From assembly GCA_014055465.1 (NCBI GenBank), contig WIAF01000003.1, positions 248,001-312,000 on the forward strand: DNA of 64,000 bases, read 5' to 3'. Source of the stretch: Nitrospira sp. CR1.1. GTDB taxonomy: Bacteria > Nitrospirota > Nitrospiria > Nitrospirales > Nitrospiraceae. The notes beneath the pieces are model-generated. The model searched no databases. It worked only from the letters and a program-made list of their open reading frames with translations, and had not been told where the DNA came from. Below, in pieces: positions 33,439 to 44,470 of this stretch. Position 1 is the first letter of the stretch, and each line of letters begins with the position of its first letter. Position numbers and translations under genes: made by a program.

Positions 33439-35034
33439 ATGCGCTGGCTCCACGACCGTTCGATCGGACAGAAATTTTTCCTCTCTTTCGGAGTCATTCT
33501 CAGCCTCCTGGCGTTGAGCCTCACGGCGCTCCTGGTCTATCTCAGCCGCATCAACAGTTATGTCGACCGCCATAAGCGGATCACTGTGCCGGCCATCGTG
33601 ACCGCGGCGACGATGCAGCGTTCCGCCTATGACATCAATCTCATCCTGCACCTCTTCTTGGAGCAGGCGACGAAGACCGCCGCGGAAGACACCCTCGCCC
33701 GCCTAACCCTGCACGCCGACGAGATTCGTCATTCCCTGCAGCTCTATCGCTCCACGCATGCGGCGCGCACCCACCCGATTCTCCTGGGTATGCTGGACCA
33801 ACACCAACGCCTGGATCTGGCCGACCAGGAAGACCGGGCCATTGCCGAAATCGATCACGCCCTGCAGGAGTTGAACGGCTTATGGAGCGCGGCCCTGGCG
33901 CAGCCGCGGGCTCCCGGAACGCCCCAGTCGCTGACCACTCAGGCCGATGCCCTTATTGCACAACTCACGCACAACCTCGATCAGTTGGTCGCCGCCCACC
34001 GCGATATCGACGTCGAAATGAAAATCGAGGGAGACCTGCTGCTCCAACAGGCCCGGATGATTGCGCTGGGGCTGGTGGCCACCCTCGGACTCGTCATCGG
34101 CGTGATTTACGTTTCGGTCAACCGCCGGATCGCAAAACCACTTCAACGCCTCTCGATTACCGCCGACCGCGTGGCCCATCACGACCTGACGGCGCAGTTT
34201 GAATCCTGGCCGGCCCGGGACGAAGTCGGCACCCTGGCGGCCTCGCTTTCTTCAATGGTCACGAGCCTGCGCGAACAAACGGCCGCCACCGCCAGAAAAA
34301 CCAAGGAGCTGGAAGCCTTTACCTATTCCGTTGCGCACGACCTCAAGGGACCGCTGCGTGAGATCGAAGGGTTCTCCTCCTTACTCGAAAAACGGTTCCT
34401 CGAAGGCGGTGATGCCGAAACTCGCCACCAGATCGATGTCATCCACCGTTCTTCGCTGCGCCTCACCCATATGATCGACGCGCTGCTCAAATATTCACGC
34501 TTGGAACAACAGGACCTGCCACGGCAACGCTTCAATGTGCTGGAAATGATCACGACCCTCATCACCGACCGCTTCACTGGACTGCAGGGACCGAAGCCGA
34601 AAATTCAGGTCGCCCTGCCGTTCGCCGACCTGTACGGCGAACCGGTCAGCATTCGTCAAGCGATCGCTAACCTGCTCGACAATGCGGCGAAATTCTCCCG
34701 GCGGACACCTGTGCCGACTATCACCATCGGCGGAACCAGGACCGACCACGAGCGGATTCTCTGGGTACAAGACAACGGCATCGGCTTCGATCCCACACAG
34801 ACCGACAAGATCTTCGGACTGTTCGAACGGCTGCACAGCCCGCAGGACTATGAAGGCACGGGAGTAGGCCTGGCGATCGTCAAACTGGTGATGGACAAAC
34901 ACGATGGGCGCGTGTGGGCCGAATCCACATCAGGCGCGGGGAGCAAATTCTCTCTCGCGTTTCCCGAACGAGCCGAGATCGTTGTGGATCGAGCATCACC
35001 TTCATCCTACTCCTCCCACCTGCCGTCCGCCTGA
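33439..35034 (+). CDS. Membrane sensor histidine kinase
   Basis: 531 residues: TM1 about 12-35, a helical periplasmic sensor domain (about 36-205), TM2 about 207-228, HAMP about 229-283, HisKA with phospho-acceptor His300 (YSVAHDLKGPL), then HATPase with NLLDNAAKFS, DNGIGFD and GTGVGLAIV. It is the partner of the sigma54-type regulator four bases downstream. The last 20 residues are a Ser-rich extension. The stimulus is unknown. Confidence 0.92.
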   Translation: MRWLHDRSIGQKFFLSFGVILSLLALSLTALLVYLSRINSYVDRHKRITVPAIVTAATMQRSAYDINLILHLFLEQATKTAAEDTLARLTLHADEIRHSLQLYRSTHAARTHPILLGMLDQHQRLDLADQEDRAIAEIDHALQELNGLWSAALAQPRAPGTPQSLTTQADALIAQLTHNLDQLVAAHRDIDVEMKIEGDLLLQQARMIALGLVATLGLVIGVIYVSVNRRIAKPLQRLSITADRVAHHDLTAQFESWPARDEVGTLAASLSSMVTSLREQTAATARKTKELEAFTYSVAHDLKGPLREIEGFSSLLEKRFLEGGDAETRHQIDVIHRSSLRLTHMIDALLKYSRLEQQDLPRQRFNVLEMITTLITDRFTGLQGPKPKIQVALPFADLYGEPVSIRQAIANLLDNAAKFSRRTPVPTITIGGTRTDHERILWVQDNGIGFDPTQTDKIFGLFERLHSPQDYEGTGVGLAIVKLVMDKHDGRVWAESTSGAGSKFSLAFPERAEIVVDRASPSSYSSHLPSA

Positions 35035-35038
35035 CATC

Positions 35039-36397
35039 ATGAGCACGGAACGCATCCGCACCCTCATCATCGATGACGAAGAGTTTGTCCGGTTGGTCGT
35101 CGAGCAGGCCCTCCGCGAGGAAGGATGCGACACGCGGACGGCAGGTGGCGGGCAGGACGGTCTCGATCTGCTTCGCACCGGCAACTTCGACTGTGTCATC
35201 ACCGACCTGCGAATGCCCGGCGTGGATGGTCGCGCCGTGCTGCGCTGGGTCAAGGAGCATCAACCGGATGTGGATGTGATCGTCCTGACCGGCCACGGTG
35301 ACGTCAAGGACGCCGTGGCGGCCATCAAGGACGGCGCCTGGGATTTCATGATCAAAGATACGCCTTTCGACGGCACGGCCGTGAAGGCGGCCTTGGCCAA
35401 ACTGCGCACGGTGCGCGAACTCCGCCGTGAAAATCTGGCGGCCCGGCACGGCGGATACCGCCAGGAGGCCGTGGTCAAGGGAGTCAGCCAAGCCTGGCAG
35501 CGGCTGGAGACCCAGATCGCGCAAGTGGCGCCGTCGCAGGCCCCGGTCCTCATCCAGGGCGAAACCGGTTCGGGAAAGGAAGTGGTCGCGCGCCGGCTGC
35601 ACGCGCAGAGCCGCAGGGCCACGGGCCCCTGTATTGCCGTCAATTGCGGAGCCGTGAGCCGCGAGTTGTTAGAAAGTGAATTGTTCGGCTACGAAAAAGG
35701 CGCCTTCACCGGCGCTGCAACGGCCAAGCCGGGCCTCATCGCCGCGGCCGAAGGCGGATCATTATTTCTGGATGAAGTGGGGGAAATGCCGGGACCGATG
35801 CAGGTAAGCCTCCTGCGCTTTCTCGACCGGAACGAGTACCGTCCTGTCGGAAGCACGCGCACATTTCGGGCCGATGTCCGAATTATCTGCGCGACAAACC
35901 GGGACCTGCAGGAACTGGTCTTCCAGGGCCGGTTTCGCGATGACCTACTGTATCGCATCAACACCGTCACCCTGCGCGTGCCGCCGCTGCGGGAACGACC
36001 GGAAGACATCCCCGGATTGGTCGGCCATATTCTCCACAGTCTTCGCCTCCCCGGAACAGCGGCCAGAACACCGACGCCTGAAGGCCTGGCCCACCTCGCC
36101 GCTTACCGCTGGCCAGGCAATGTACGGGAATTGCGCAATGTCATCGAGCGCCTCGTGCTCATGAGCCCGAATACCGGCCCCATCACCCGCGAAGACATCG
36201 TGCAGGTCCTTCCGCAGTCATCAGCGACCGGCGCAACGGGAGATCAGGCACAACTTCCGCTGGAGGAAATCGAACGTCTGCACATTGAGCGCGTGCTGCA
36301 AGCCAGTGGCGGCAACAAAACCAAAGCTGCCCAAACCCTTCGGATCGACTACAAGACCCTGCTGACGAAGCTGAAGAAATACGAATCCGGCCACTGA
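35039..36397 (+). CDS. NtrC-family sigma54-dependent response regulator
   Basis: A 452-residue regulator from ATG at 35039. REC domain with phospho-acceptor Asp56 (CVITDLRMP), AAA+ domain with GETGSGKE, the sigma54-contact loop GAFTGA and LFLDEVGEMP, and a FIS-type HTH near the C-terminus (GGNKTKAAQTLRIDYKTLL). It should activate sigma54 promoters when phosphorylated by the adjoining kinase. The gap of 4 bp indicates one operon. Confidence 0.93.
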   Translation: MSTERIRTLIIDDEEFVRLVVEQALREEGCDTRTAGGGQDGLDLLRTGNFDCVITDLRMPGVDGRAVLRWVKEHQPDVDVIVLTGHGDVKDAVAAIKDGAWDFMIKDTPFDGTAVKAALAKLRTVRELRRENLAARHGGYRQEAVVKGVSQAWQRLETQIAQVAPSQAPVLIQGETGSGKEVVARRLHAQSRRATGPCIAVNCGAVSRELLESELFGYEKGAFTGAATAKPGLIAAAEGGSLFLDEVGEMPGPMQVSLLRFLDRNEYRPVGSTRTFRADVRIICATNRDLQELVFQGRFRDDLLYRINTVTLRVPPLRERPEDIPGLVGHILHSLRLPGTAARTPTPEGLAHLAAYRWPGNVRELRNVIERLVLMSPNTGPITREDIVQVLPQSSATGATGDQAQLPLEEIERLHIERVLQASGGNKTKAAQTLRIDYKTLLTKLKKYESGH

Positions 36398-36399
36398 AC

Positions 36400-36414
36400 G
36401 CCGGACGGTCCGGC
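36400..36414 (+). terminator. Short hairpin after the response regulator gene
   Basis: GCCGGA and TCCGGC pair around a 3-base loop just after the stop at 36397. There is no U-run. It may be a weak terminator or mRNA end. Confidence 0.3.
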
Positions 36415-36513
36415 AAGGCCATCCCCCACATCGACAACGGGCCACAGACTGTCGGACAATGACCGCGACACATCCTCCCGGTGTCCCAGGCAGATGCCAA
36501 AGGAGCGACGCGT

Positions 36514-37116
36514 ATGACAGGACCCGGATCATCGGGTGAACGGCAGGCACAGGCACGTTTCGGGACATCCGGCCGCGCGGCGGCCTTTTATCAGCATCAA
36601 GTCCTGGCATACCTGAATCAATCGATGCGGGACTTCATCGCCCGCATGGAGATGGTTTCTATCGCAACTGCGGATGCGCGGGGAAATTGCGACTGTTCCT
36701 TCCGCGCGGGCGCGCCGGGCTTTGTGCAGGTGCTGGATGAACGGACGCTGGCCTATCCGGAATACAGAGGGAATGGCGTGCTGGCCAGCGTGGGAAACAT
36801 TCTGGAGAATCCTCACATCGGCATGATTTTTCTCGACTACTATCAGACGACCGTTGGGCTTCACGTGAACGGGACCGCGCGCGTCACCGACGCAAGAGAC
36901 ATCACCGCTCTACCCAACGCCACGCCGGGCATGACAGAAGCCGCTCACATCACGGGCGGCCGGCAGCCCAAAGCCTGGATTGTCGTGGGTGTGGAAGAGG
37001 CCTACATCCACTGCTCCAAACACGTGCCGCTGCTCGAGAGACGCGAGAAACAGATCGTCTGGGGAAGCGACGACGAACGGCTCAAAGGCGGAAACTTCTT
37101 CAAGATTGCGCCCTAG
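36514..37116 (+). CDS. Pyridoxamine 5'-phosphate oxidase-like flavoprotein
   Basis: ATG at 36514 follows AAAGGAG and gives 200 residues. The PNPOx-like split barrel is seen in SIATADARGNCDCSFRAGAP, YPEYRGNGVLASVGNILENP and IGMIFLDYYQTTVGLHVNGT. The C-terminal part has EEAYIHCSKHVPLLERREK. Such proteins bind FMN or haem-like cofactors; the true reaction is not predictable. It stands alone between the two-component pair and tex. Confidence 0.85.
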   Translation: MTGPGSSGERQAQARFGTSGRAAAFYQHQVLAYLNQSMRDFIARMEMVSIATADARGNCDCSFRAGAPGFVQVLDERTLAYPEYRGNGVLASVGNILENPHIGMIFLDYYQTTVGLHVNGTARVTDARDITALPNATPGMTEAAHITGGRQPKAWIVVGVEEAYIHCSKHVPLLERREKQIVWGSDDERLKGGNFFKIAP

Positions 37117-37158
37117 CCGTGCTCGCGCGTCACCGACGGCCGCCGCAGATTGAGACGA

Positions 37159-39549
37159 TCATTTTTTCTGCTGGGCGCGCGCCATGGCTAATGCAAAGGC
37201 GTTCACCGGCTGAGGAGTTTTAGCTGCCGTCCGGGAGGTATCGGCGGGCTGACGATCCCGAATCCCCCCGGCGCGTGGAATAGGGTGAGGGGCCGTCGCC
37301 GCCGCATCATCCATGCGCATGGTCAACGAAATGCGCTGTCGAGCCGCATCGACCGACACCACCTTTACTTTGACGATCTGCCCCGGCTTCACGATCTCAT
37401 GCGGATCCTTCACGAACTTGTTCGCCAATGCCGACACATGCACGAGCCCGTCCTGGTGTACGCCGATATCGACGAAGGCTCCGAACGCGGCTACGTTCGT
37501 GACCACGCCTTCGAGGACCATGCCGGGCTGCAAATCGGCGAGTGACTCTACTCCGTCGCGAAAGGTCGCCGTTTTAAATTCCGGACGCGGGTCGCGGCCC
37601 GGCTTTTCCAATTCCGCGAGAATATCGCGCACCGTGGGCAAGCCGAATGTCTCGTTGGTAAAGTCCGCCGGCGAGAGATCCTTCAACACGGTCGGCTTTC
37701 CCATGACCTCGGCGATCTCCTTGTTCAGCCGCGCGAGCATGCGCTCGACCACCGGATAGGCCTCCGGATGAACAGCGGACCGGTCCAAGAGATTATCGCC
37801 GTTATTGATCCGCAAAAATCCGGCCGCCTGCTCGAACGTCTTGTCACCCAAGCGTGGAACCTTTCGAATCATCGTGCGGTTGGGGAATGGACCGTGCGCA
37901 TCGCGATATTCGACGATATTTTGAGCCAGGACTCGATTCAACCCGGAGACTCTCGCCAACAGCGGCGCCGACGCGGTGTTCACATCCACGCCGACCGCAT
38001 TGACGCAATCCTCGACGGTCGCGTCAAGCGATCGGGCAAGCGCCCGCTGATTGACATCATGTTGATATTGCCCGACCCCGATGGATTTCGGGTCGATCTT
38101 GACCAACTCAGCCAACGGATCCTGCAATCGGCGGGCGATCGACACGGCGCCGCGCAAACTGACATCCAGCGCCGGAAATTCCGCCGCGGCAAAGGCCGAC
38201 GCGGAATAGACGGAGGCGCCCGCTTCGCTCACCACGATTTTGGTCACCTTCTGCGCCGGCTTCCGTTCCGCCGCCACCTTGATGACCTCGACGGCCAGTT
38301 TATCCGTCTCCCGGCTAGCCGTGCCGTTGCCGATCGAGATCAATTCCACGCCGTGCCGGATCACCAACTCCACGATGGTGGCGAGCGCCCCCTGCCAGTC
38401 ATTGCGAGGTTGATGCGGATAGATCGTCGTGGTTTCGAGGAGTTTGCCCGTGGCATCCACTACGGCCACTTTGCAGCCGGTGCGGATACCGGGGTCGAGG
38501 CCGAGCACCGCTTTGGGACCGGCCGGGGCTGCAAGCAGGAGCTCGTGGAGATTACGGCCGAAAATCTTGATCGCTTCTGCTTCCGCCGCCTCGCGCACCT
38601 GGAGCAGTAACTCGGTGCTGAGATGCAGATGCACTTTCACCCGCCAGGCCCAGTAGCAGACATCGTTGAGCCATTTATCGGCGCGCCGGCCACGGTTTTC
38701 AATGCCGAAATGGGCGGCAATGAGCGCGGCGCAGGGGTGCGGCACCTGGGCATCGAGCGTCTCGCCCAGGCCAAGGTCCAGTTTCAGCACGCCCAGCGTG
38801 CGCCCGCGGAACAGGGCCAGGGCTCGATGCGAAGGAATCGTGCGAATCGTTTCTGAATAGGCGTAATAATCGCGAAACTTTTCTTCTTCCGCCGTCTCTT
38901 TTCCGGACAGGACGGTCGACGTCACAATGCCTTCATTCCACAATTTCGTGCGCAGGGTGGCGAGCAAGTCGGCGGTTTCCGCGAACCGTTCAACCAGAAT
39001 ATCGCGAGCCCCTTCCAATGCCGCCTTCGTGTCCGGAACGTTGACCGCCTCGACACCTTCGGCGGCGGCCACCACCTTCACATACTTCGCCGCTTCCTGT
39101 TCGGGATCGAGCGTGGGATCGGCCAACAGCGCATCTGCCAGAGGTTCCAGTCCAGCCTCGCGCGCGATCTGAGCTTTGGTGCGGCGCTTGGGCTTGAAGG
39201 GCAGATAGATGTCCTCGACGGCTTGCTTGGTCGCCGCCTGCTCGACGGCCCGGCGCAGTTCATCGGTCAATTTACCCTGTTCTTCAATCGAAGCCAGGAT
39301 CGTCTGCCGCCGTTCCTCCAATTCGCGCAAATAGAGAAGCCGTTCTTCCAGGGTGCGCAGGTGCGTGTCGTCCAGATTATTGGTGGCCTCCTTGCGATAC
39401 CGCGCAATGAAGGGCACCGTCGCGCCACCGTCCAGCAGGGTCACCGCCGCCGACACTTGCGGTGAGGTGACGCCGAGCTCTTTGGCGAGGAGATCAACAA
39501 TCCGTTGCTGCGCGGCGGCTGAAATGGTCGGCGTCGTGGAGGCGGTCAT
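37159..39549 (-). CDS. tex: Tex transcriptional accessory protein
   Basis: A 796-residue RNA-binding protein with the full Tex layout: N-terminal helical region ([20 protein letters not shown]), YqgF-like fold ([20 protein letters not shown]), helix-hairpin-helix segment ([16 protein letters not shown]) and an S1 domain ([20 protein letters not shown]) near 640-715. The tail is low complexity. It is single and faces kup divergently. Confidence 0.97.
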   Translation of the reverse strand: MTASTTPTISAAAQQRIVDLLAKELGVTSPQVSAAVTLLDGGATVPFIARYRKEATNNLDDTHLRTLEERLLYLRELEERRQTILASIEEQGKLTDELRRAVEQAATKQAVEDIYLPFKPKRRTKAQIAREAGLEPLADALLADPTLDPEQEAAKYVKVVAAAEGVEAVNVPDTKAALEGARDILVERFAETADLLATLRTKLWNEGIVTSTVLSGKETAEEEKFRDYYAYSETIRTIPSHRALALFRGRTLGVLKLDLGLGETLDAQVPHPCAALIAAHFGIENRGRRADKWLNDVCYWAWRVKVHLHLSTELLLQVREAAEAEAIKIFGRNLHELLLAAPAGPKAVLGLDPGIRTGCKVAVVDATGKLLETTTIYPHQPRNDWQGALATIVELVIRHGVELISIGNGTASRETDKLAVEVIKVAAERKPAQKVTKIVVSEAGASVYSASAFAAAEFPALDVSLRGAVSIARRLQDPLAELVKIDPKSIGVGQYQHDVNQRALARSLDATVEDCVNAVGVDVNTASAPLLARVSGLNRVLAQNIVEYRDAHGPFPNRTMIRKVPRLGDKTFEQAAGFLRINNGDNLLDRSAVHPEAYPVVERMLARLNKEIAEVMGKPTVLKDLSPADFTNETFGLPTVRDILAELEKPGRDPRPEFKTATFRDGVESLADLQPGMVLEGVVTNVAAFGAFVDIGVHQDGLVHVSALANKFVKDPHEIVKPGQIVKVKVVSVDAARQRISLTMRMDDAAATAPHPIPRAGGIRDRQPADTSRTAAKTPQPVNAFALAMARAQQKK

Positions 39550-39866
39550 GTGTGTCTAACAGGCTTTCCGAAAGCGAGGCGTGGCCGAATGCATTCAGCC
39601 GGGCTCAGAAGCTTTCTGGTTAGATGAATTGGACGAGTTCGGGCGGCTCGATGGCGATACCCCTTGCGATGGATGAGCGGGAATCTAGCAGAAGATTCGG
39701 CGAACTTCCAGGACGTATCCACGGCGATTGTCCATTGCAGAAATCCTGACAGTGATTCCGGCTGCGCGCTGAGCGCGCCGACATTCATTCTTTGGACATG
39801 TTATAGTCGCGGTCGCCACCGGACAGCCGCCTCACAGACCGATCCCCGGCACCGGTCGGCTCATGC
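39550..39866. other. Divergent intergenic region between tex and kup
   Basis: 317 bases that should hold promoters for tex (leftward) and kup (rightward). I see no convincing gene or known riboswitch. The short open frames in it have no ribosome-binding sites. Confidence 0.45.
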
Positions 39867-41750
39867 ATGCCGAAACACCCGCACAATCCACCGGCATCCG
39901 CATCTCTCACCGTGGCCGCCATGGGCGTCGTCTACGGGGACATCGGCACCAGTCCGCTATATGCCCTGCGCGAGTGTTTTCACGACTCGCACGGACTCGC
40001 GGTCACGCCGGACAACGTGCTGGGCATCTTATCGTTGATTGTCTGGTCGCTCGTGCTCGTCGTCACAGTCAAGTATCTGCTCTTCGTGATGAAGGCCGAT
40101 AACGAGGGGGAAGGGGGCATGCTGGCGCTCATGGCGCTCAGCCAACGCTCCCATCCGGTCAACCTCCGCAAGGGACTGAGCCTGGTGGTCTCGCTGGGAT
40201 TAGTCGGCGTCGCCTTTCTCTACAGCGATGGCATTATCACACCGGCGATTTCCGTCCTCAGCGCGGTGGAAGGGCTGACGCTGGCCACCGATGTATTGAC
40301 GCCTTATGTCCTGCCTGTCACCGTCGGACTGGTTGCACTGCTCTTCAGCATCCAGCGCCGCGGCTCCGGAGAATTGGGCAATGTTTTCGGTCCCATCATG
40401 CTGGTCTGGTTTGCGACGCTGGCCCTGCTGGGTCTGCACAGTTTGATCCAAACCCCCGCGGTGCTGCTCGCCGCGAATCCGCTGTACGCCCTCGGCTTTC
40501 TCGTGCAGCATGCAGGCATCGGGTTTTTGGTATTGGGCAGTGTGTTTCTGGTGCTCACGGGAGCCGAAGCCCTCTATGCGGACATGGGTCATTTCGGGCG
40601 CCGCCCGATACAACTCGGCTGGTTCGCCGTGGCGCTGCCGGCGCTTCTGCTTCAGTACTTCGGCCAGGGCGCGCTCCTGATGCGGAATCCGGCGGCTCTC
40701 GCCAACCCCTTTTATCATCTGGCTCCCGAATGGATGCTCTATCCGCTGATTGCGCTGGCAACCGTGGCCACCATCATCGCGTCGCAAGCCATGCTGTCCG
40801 GCGCCTTTTCCCTCACCTTACAAGCCGTGCAACTCGGCTATCTCCCGCCGCTCCGGATTACGCACACCTCCGCGGAACAGCATGGCCAAATCTATTTCAC
40901 GGTCCTAAACTGGCTGATGTTCATCGGCACCGTGGGGCTGATCCTTTCGTTCGGATCGTCGACCAACCTGGCCGCGGCCTATGGCATCGCCGTCTCCGGC
41001 TCCATGATCATCACCACGCTGCTCATGTACCGCGTGACCCGCCGGCACTTGCGGTGGAGTGCGCCGCCGGCGGTCATGGCGGTGGGGGTATTCCTGTTCA
41101 TCGACCTCGCGTTTTTTCTCGCGAATGCCCAAAAGATCCCTCATGGCGGATGGTTTCCGCTGCTCCTCGGCGCGGCAATTTTCACCGTGATGAGCACCTG
41201 GGCGCGAGGCCGTGCCATCGTCGCCGAACACCTCCGTGTTCAGTTTCCTCCGTTGCGTCAATTTGTCAGCGAAGTCTTGCCGACAGTGGAATGCCGGACC
41301 GCAGGTCGCGCCGTGTTCCTCTCCCAACAACCGGACATCACTCCGCCGGCGTTACTACAAAATGTTCGCCACAACAAATCGCTCCATGAAGAAATCTACC
41401 TCCTCACAGTCCGCACAGAACATGTGCCGTTTGTTCCGGCAGGGGCGCCCTTGGAGATCACCCCCATCCAGGACAATCTCTTTCAAGTGATCGCCCGTTG
41501 CGGATTCATGGAAACCCCGGACATCCCACGCGTCCTGACGCAACTTGCCGCGCATGGGCATGCGCTCCCCATACAGGACACCACGTTTTTCCTGAGCAGG
41601 ATTACGTTTTTGGCGACCCCGAAGCCGGGCATGGCGATCTGGCGGGAAAAACTGTTTGTGATGCTGTCACGAAATACCCAGCGCGCCAGCTCCTATTTCC
41701 ATCTGCCGTCCGAACAGGTGGTTGAAATCGGACTGGTGCTGGAGATTTGA
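39867..41750 (+). CDS. kup: Kup-type potassium transporter
   Basis: 627 residues with about twelve helices. The family start SLTVAAMGVVYGDIGTSPLY and the later SDGIITPAISVLSAVEGL and GAEALYADMGHFG motifs are kept. The C-terminal cytosolic domain runs from about 455. It carries K+/H+ symport in the inner membrane. It is convergent with trmL. Length is normal for Kup. Confidence 0.97.
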   Translation: MPKHPHNPPASASLTVAAMGVVYGDIGTSPLYALRECFHDSHGLAVTPDNVLGILSLIVWSLVLVVTVKYLLFVMKADNEGEGGMLALMALSQRSHPVNLRKGLSLVVSLGLVGVAFLYSDGIITPAISVLSAVEGLTLATDVLTPYVLPVTVGLVALLFSIQRRGSGELGNVFGPIMLVWFATLALLGLHSLIQTPAVLLAANPLYALGFLVQHAGIGFLVLGSVFLVLTGAEALYADMGHFGRRPIQLGWFAVALPALLLQYFGQGALLMRNPAALANPFYHLAPEWMLYPLIALATVATIIASQAMLSGAFSLTLQAVQLGYLPPLRITHTSAEQHGQIYFTVLNWLMFIGTVGLILSFGSSTNLAAAYGIAVSGSMIITTLLMYRVTRRHLRWSAPPAVMAVGVFLFIDLAFFLANAQKIPHGGWFPLLLGAAIFTVMSTWARGRAIVAEHLRVQFPPLRQFVSEVLPTVECRTAGRAVFLSQQPDITPPALLQNVRHNKSLHEEIYLLTVRTEHVPFVPAGAPLEITPIQDNLFQVIARCGFMETPDIPRVLTQLAAHGHALPIQDTTFFLSRITFLATPKPGMAIWREKLFVMLSRNTQRASSYFHLPSEQVVEIGLVLEI

Positions 41751-41821
41751 CGATCAGGGGGATGCTGGCCAGGCACAATCCACCCGGCCCGGCGATGGCC
41801 ACGGGAAGGACTCGAGGGACA

Positions 41822-42286
41822 TCAGACGCACTGTCCGAACCCGGCCTGCCGCCACGCTTCATACAGCACAACCGCGACCGAATTGGACAGGTTGAGGCTG
41901 CGGCTGCCTGGCACCATCGGCACGCGGATGCGGTGCTGATCGGAGACGCTGCCAAGAATCTCCGCCGGGAGCCCCCGACTCTCCGGCCCGAAGACAAACA
42001 CATCGTCCTCTGCGTATCGCACCAGATCATAGCGCTGCCTGCCCTTGGTCGAGACAGCAAAGAGTCGGCGATCCGCGAAGTGCGTGAGACAGGTTTGCCA
42101 CGTCTCATGCACCGTGATCGTGGCAAACTCATGGTAATCGAGCCCAGCTCGCAGCAGCTGTTTGTCTTCCAACGTAAAGCCCAGTGGCTTAACGAGATGC
42201 AGTCGAGCCCCGGTATTCGCACACAGCCGGATGATGTTGCCGGTATTGGGGGGAATTTCTGGTTGATACAAAATGACATCAAACAT
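41822..42286 (-). CDS. trmL: tRNA (cytidine/uridine-34 2'-O)-methyltransferase
   Basis: From ATG 42286 the protein has 154 residues, the usual TrmL size; the longer frame start at 42352 adds an unlikely extension. SPOUT motifs: NTGNIIRLCANTGARLHLVK, FVFGPESRGLP and RVPMVPGSRSLNLSNSVAVV, forming the knotted SAM site. It modifies the wobble base of tRNA-Leu. It ends convergent with kup. Confidence 0.95.
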   Translation of the reverse strand: MFDVILYQPEIPPNTGNIIRLCANTGARLHLVKPLGFTLEDKQLLRAGLDYHEFATITVHETWQTCLTHFADRRLFAVSTKGRQRYDLVRYAEDDVFVFGPESRGLPAEILGSVSDQHRIRVPMVPGSRSLNLSNSVAVVLYEAWRQAGFGQCV

Positions 42287-42384
42287 GATGACTGAAGGAT
42301 GGATTGAGGTGTGCTGTCCAGCAGCAAGCGGAGAGAGTAGCCGGCCGGTCATCCCGACAAGGCCCCCCTTCCGCCGTTCGCCGT

Positions 42385-42840
42385 TCAGGAACGAAAGGCC
42401 TGCACCTCGCCGGATTTGCGCAGCATCTTATTCACTTCATCGAGATGCAGTTCCTCGCCCACGATCATCTCACGAGCAAATTCCTCCAACAGGACAGACT
42501 TGCCCTCCGCCAGCTTCAGCAGTTCGTAATAGGACGCGACGGCCGCCTTTTCATGCTCCAGGCTCTCTCGCAAAATATCGCCGATGTCGTGCTTTTCGGT
42601 TTCGAGCAATGTCCCGATTTTCAGCGATGGATGTCCGCCCAGCAGCGTCACCAGTTCGCCGGCCTTGTGCGCATGGGCCAAGCTTTCATCCGCATTGCTC
42701 TTCAGCCACGACACGATCGGAATCCGATTGTACCCGTAAATCATGAGCGCATAATGCGTGTACCGCACGACCCCGGCGAGCTCAAGCTCCATGATCCGAT
42801 TCAAAATCCCCACTGCGCGCTGCGTATCTTGTTCATTCAT
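42385..42840 (-). CDS. Ferritin-like (bacterioferritin-type) protein
   Basis: ATG at 42840 with GGAG upstream gives 151 residues. Four-helix bundle with metal-ligand positions in LELAGVVRYTHYAL, ADESLAHAHKAGEL, LEHEKAAVASYYELL and FAREMIVGEELHLDEV. This is the bacterioferritin/ferritin-like diiron group that stores iron or protects from peroxide. No Met for haem is assigned with confidence. Neighbours are ychF and trmL. Confidence 0.88.
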   Translation of the reverse strand: MNEQDTQRAVGILNRIMELELAGVVRYTHYALMIYGYNRIPIVSWLKSNADESLAHAHKAGELVTLLGGHPSLKIGTLLETEKHDIGDILRESLEHEKAAVASYYELLKLAEGKSVLLEEFAREMIVGEELHLDEVNKMLRKSGEVQAFRS

Positions 42841-42898
42841 CGTCACTCTCCGATCAGGCAAAAAATTTCTACCTCATACCACTGGTCTTCGCGACAGG

Positions 42899-43990
42899 CT
42901 AGACGTTGAACCGGAAGTGCATGACGTCGCCGTCCCGCACGACGTACTCTTTGCCTTCCAACCGCATCTTCCCCTTTTCCTTCGCGCCCGCCTCGCCCTT
43001 GCAGGCGATGAAGTCGTCGTAGCCGATCACTTCCGCGCGAATAAACCCCTTCTCAAAATCGCCATGAATCACGCCGGCGGCCTGGGGTGCAGTGTCGCCG
43101 ATGTGGATGGTCCAGGCGCGCACTTCTTTCACGCCGGCCGTAAAGTACGTTTGAAGCCCGAGCAATTGATAGGCCGCGCGGATCAGGCGATTCAATCCCG
43201 GCTCCTTCATCCCGATATCGGCCAGGAACTCCTGCTTTTCGTCGTCGGAGAGGACCGCGATTTCCGATTCCAGGGCTGCGCAAATCGCTACCACCGGCGC
43301 CCCTTCCTGTGCGGCGTACTCCTCCACACGGGTCAACAGCGGATTGTTGGTGAAGCCTTTTTCCGACACATTGGCCACATACATCACCGGTTTCATCGTC
43401 AGCAGGCACAGCGGTTTCAGCAAGGCCCGCTGCGCCGGATCCAGCTTCATCGTCCGCGCAGGCTTGCCTTCATTCAGACAGGCCGCCGCCTGCACGAGTA
43501 CGTCCCCCAGCTTCACGGCATCTTTGTCGCCCGAGCGGATGAGTTTCACATTCCGCTCTTGCGCCTTTTCGACGGTGGTCAGGTCGGCCAACGCCAGCTC
43601 CGTCACAATGGTGGCGATATCGGAAATCGGATCAACCTTGCCGGCCACATGCACGACGTTGTCATCTTCGAAACAACGCACCACGTTCACAATCCCGTCG
43701 GTTTCACGAATGTTTGCGAGAAACTGATTGCCCAACCCTTCCCCCTTCGAAGCTCCCGCTACCAACCCGGCGATATCGACAAACTCGGTCGTGGCATATT
43801 GCATGCGCTGCGGTTTGACGATATCGGCCAGCGCCTGCATCCGCGCATCCGGCACTTCGACAATCCCGATATTGGGTTCGATCGTGCAGAACGGATAGTT
43901 CTCCGCCGCAATCCCTGACTTGGTCAGCGCATTAAAGAGGGTGGACTTGCCCACATTCGGCAGCCCGACGATTCCACATTTCACACTCAT
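42899..43990 (-). CDS. ychF: Redox-responsive Obg-like ATPase YchF
   Basis: 363 residues: G1 loop GLPNVGKST at 8-16, conserved [15 protein letters not shown] and [20 protein letters not shown], a coiled-coil insert, and a C-terminal TGS domain with [20 protein letters not shown]. It binds ATP and ribosomes. It is a housekeeping gene with normal length. Confidence 0.98.
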   Translation of the reverse strand: MSVKCGIVGLPNVGKSTLFNALTKSGIAAENYPFCTIEPNIGIVEVPDARMQALADIVKPQRMQYATTEFVDIAGLVAGASKGEGLGNQFLANIRETDGIVNVVRCFEDDNVVHVAGKVDPISDIATIVTELALADLTTVEKAQERNVKLIRSGDKDAVKLGDVLVQAAACLNEGKPARTMKLDPAQRALLKPLCLLTMKPVMYVANVSEKGFTNNPLLTRVEEYAAQEGAPVVAICAALESEIAVLSDDEKQEFLADIGMKEPGLNRLIRAAYQLLGLQTYFTAGVKEVRAWTIHIGDTAPQAAGVIHGDFEKGFIRAEVIGYDDFIACKGEAGAKEKGKMRLEGKEYVVRDGDVMHFRFNV

Positions 43991-44470
43991 GACGTTCCCT
44001 TCCTAATCATGGCTCTGTTGGTTCGGTCCGCTGTCCCAATACATTCGGATTGAGAGGAACGCGTGAACCGAAGAGGCGCATTCTACGTGTTCGAGGCTGG
44101 CGCGGTCCACTCCCACGTAACAACTGGTGGAGGAGGCCTGGCCTCACCTCACATTCGAGTTTTCACTTGCCGCTATGAGGAGAAGGGAGGAGACCTTCGA
44201 GGGCGATCACACAGGTGCCGGAGCATGAGGGAGCGGATGCAGGCGCGGCAGGCTGAAGAGGCGGCACAACAAAGCTGGACCATTCAGACGAGTTGAGTCT
44301 CAGCCATAGTGCGGAGGACTCCTGCGCGTAACGCTGCGGGGTGAGCGAGGCGGTTTACCTACGTATTATACCGAGGTGAGAGCAGCTGGAATAAGCAATT
44401 CGCTTGGGAAGCGCTCCGATTCGCCCTACACTGGCATGACGAACAGACACGTCTTCGGAGAGGAGCGCCT
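43991..44470. other. Intergenic region, no gene supported
   Basis: 480 bases between ychF and an exported protein gene, probably containing both promoters. Short open frames such as 44063-44296 have no supporting signals. I checked for tRNA-like cloverleafs by eye and found none. Confidence 0.45.
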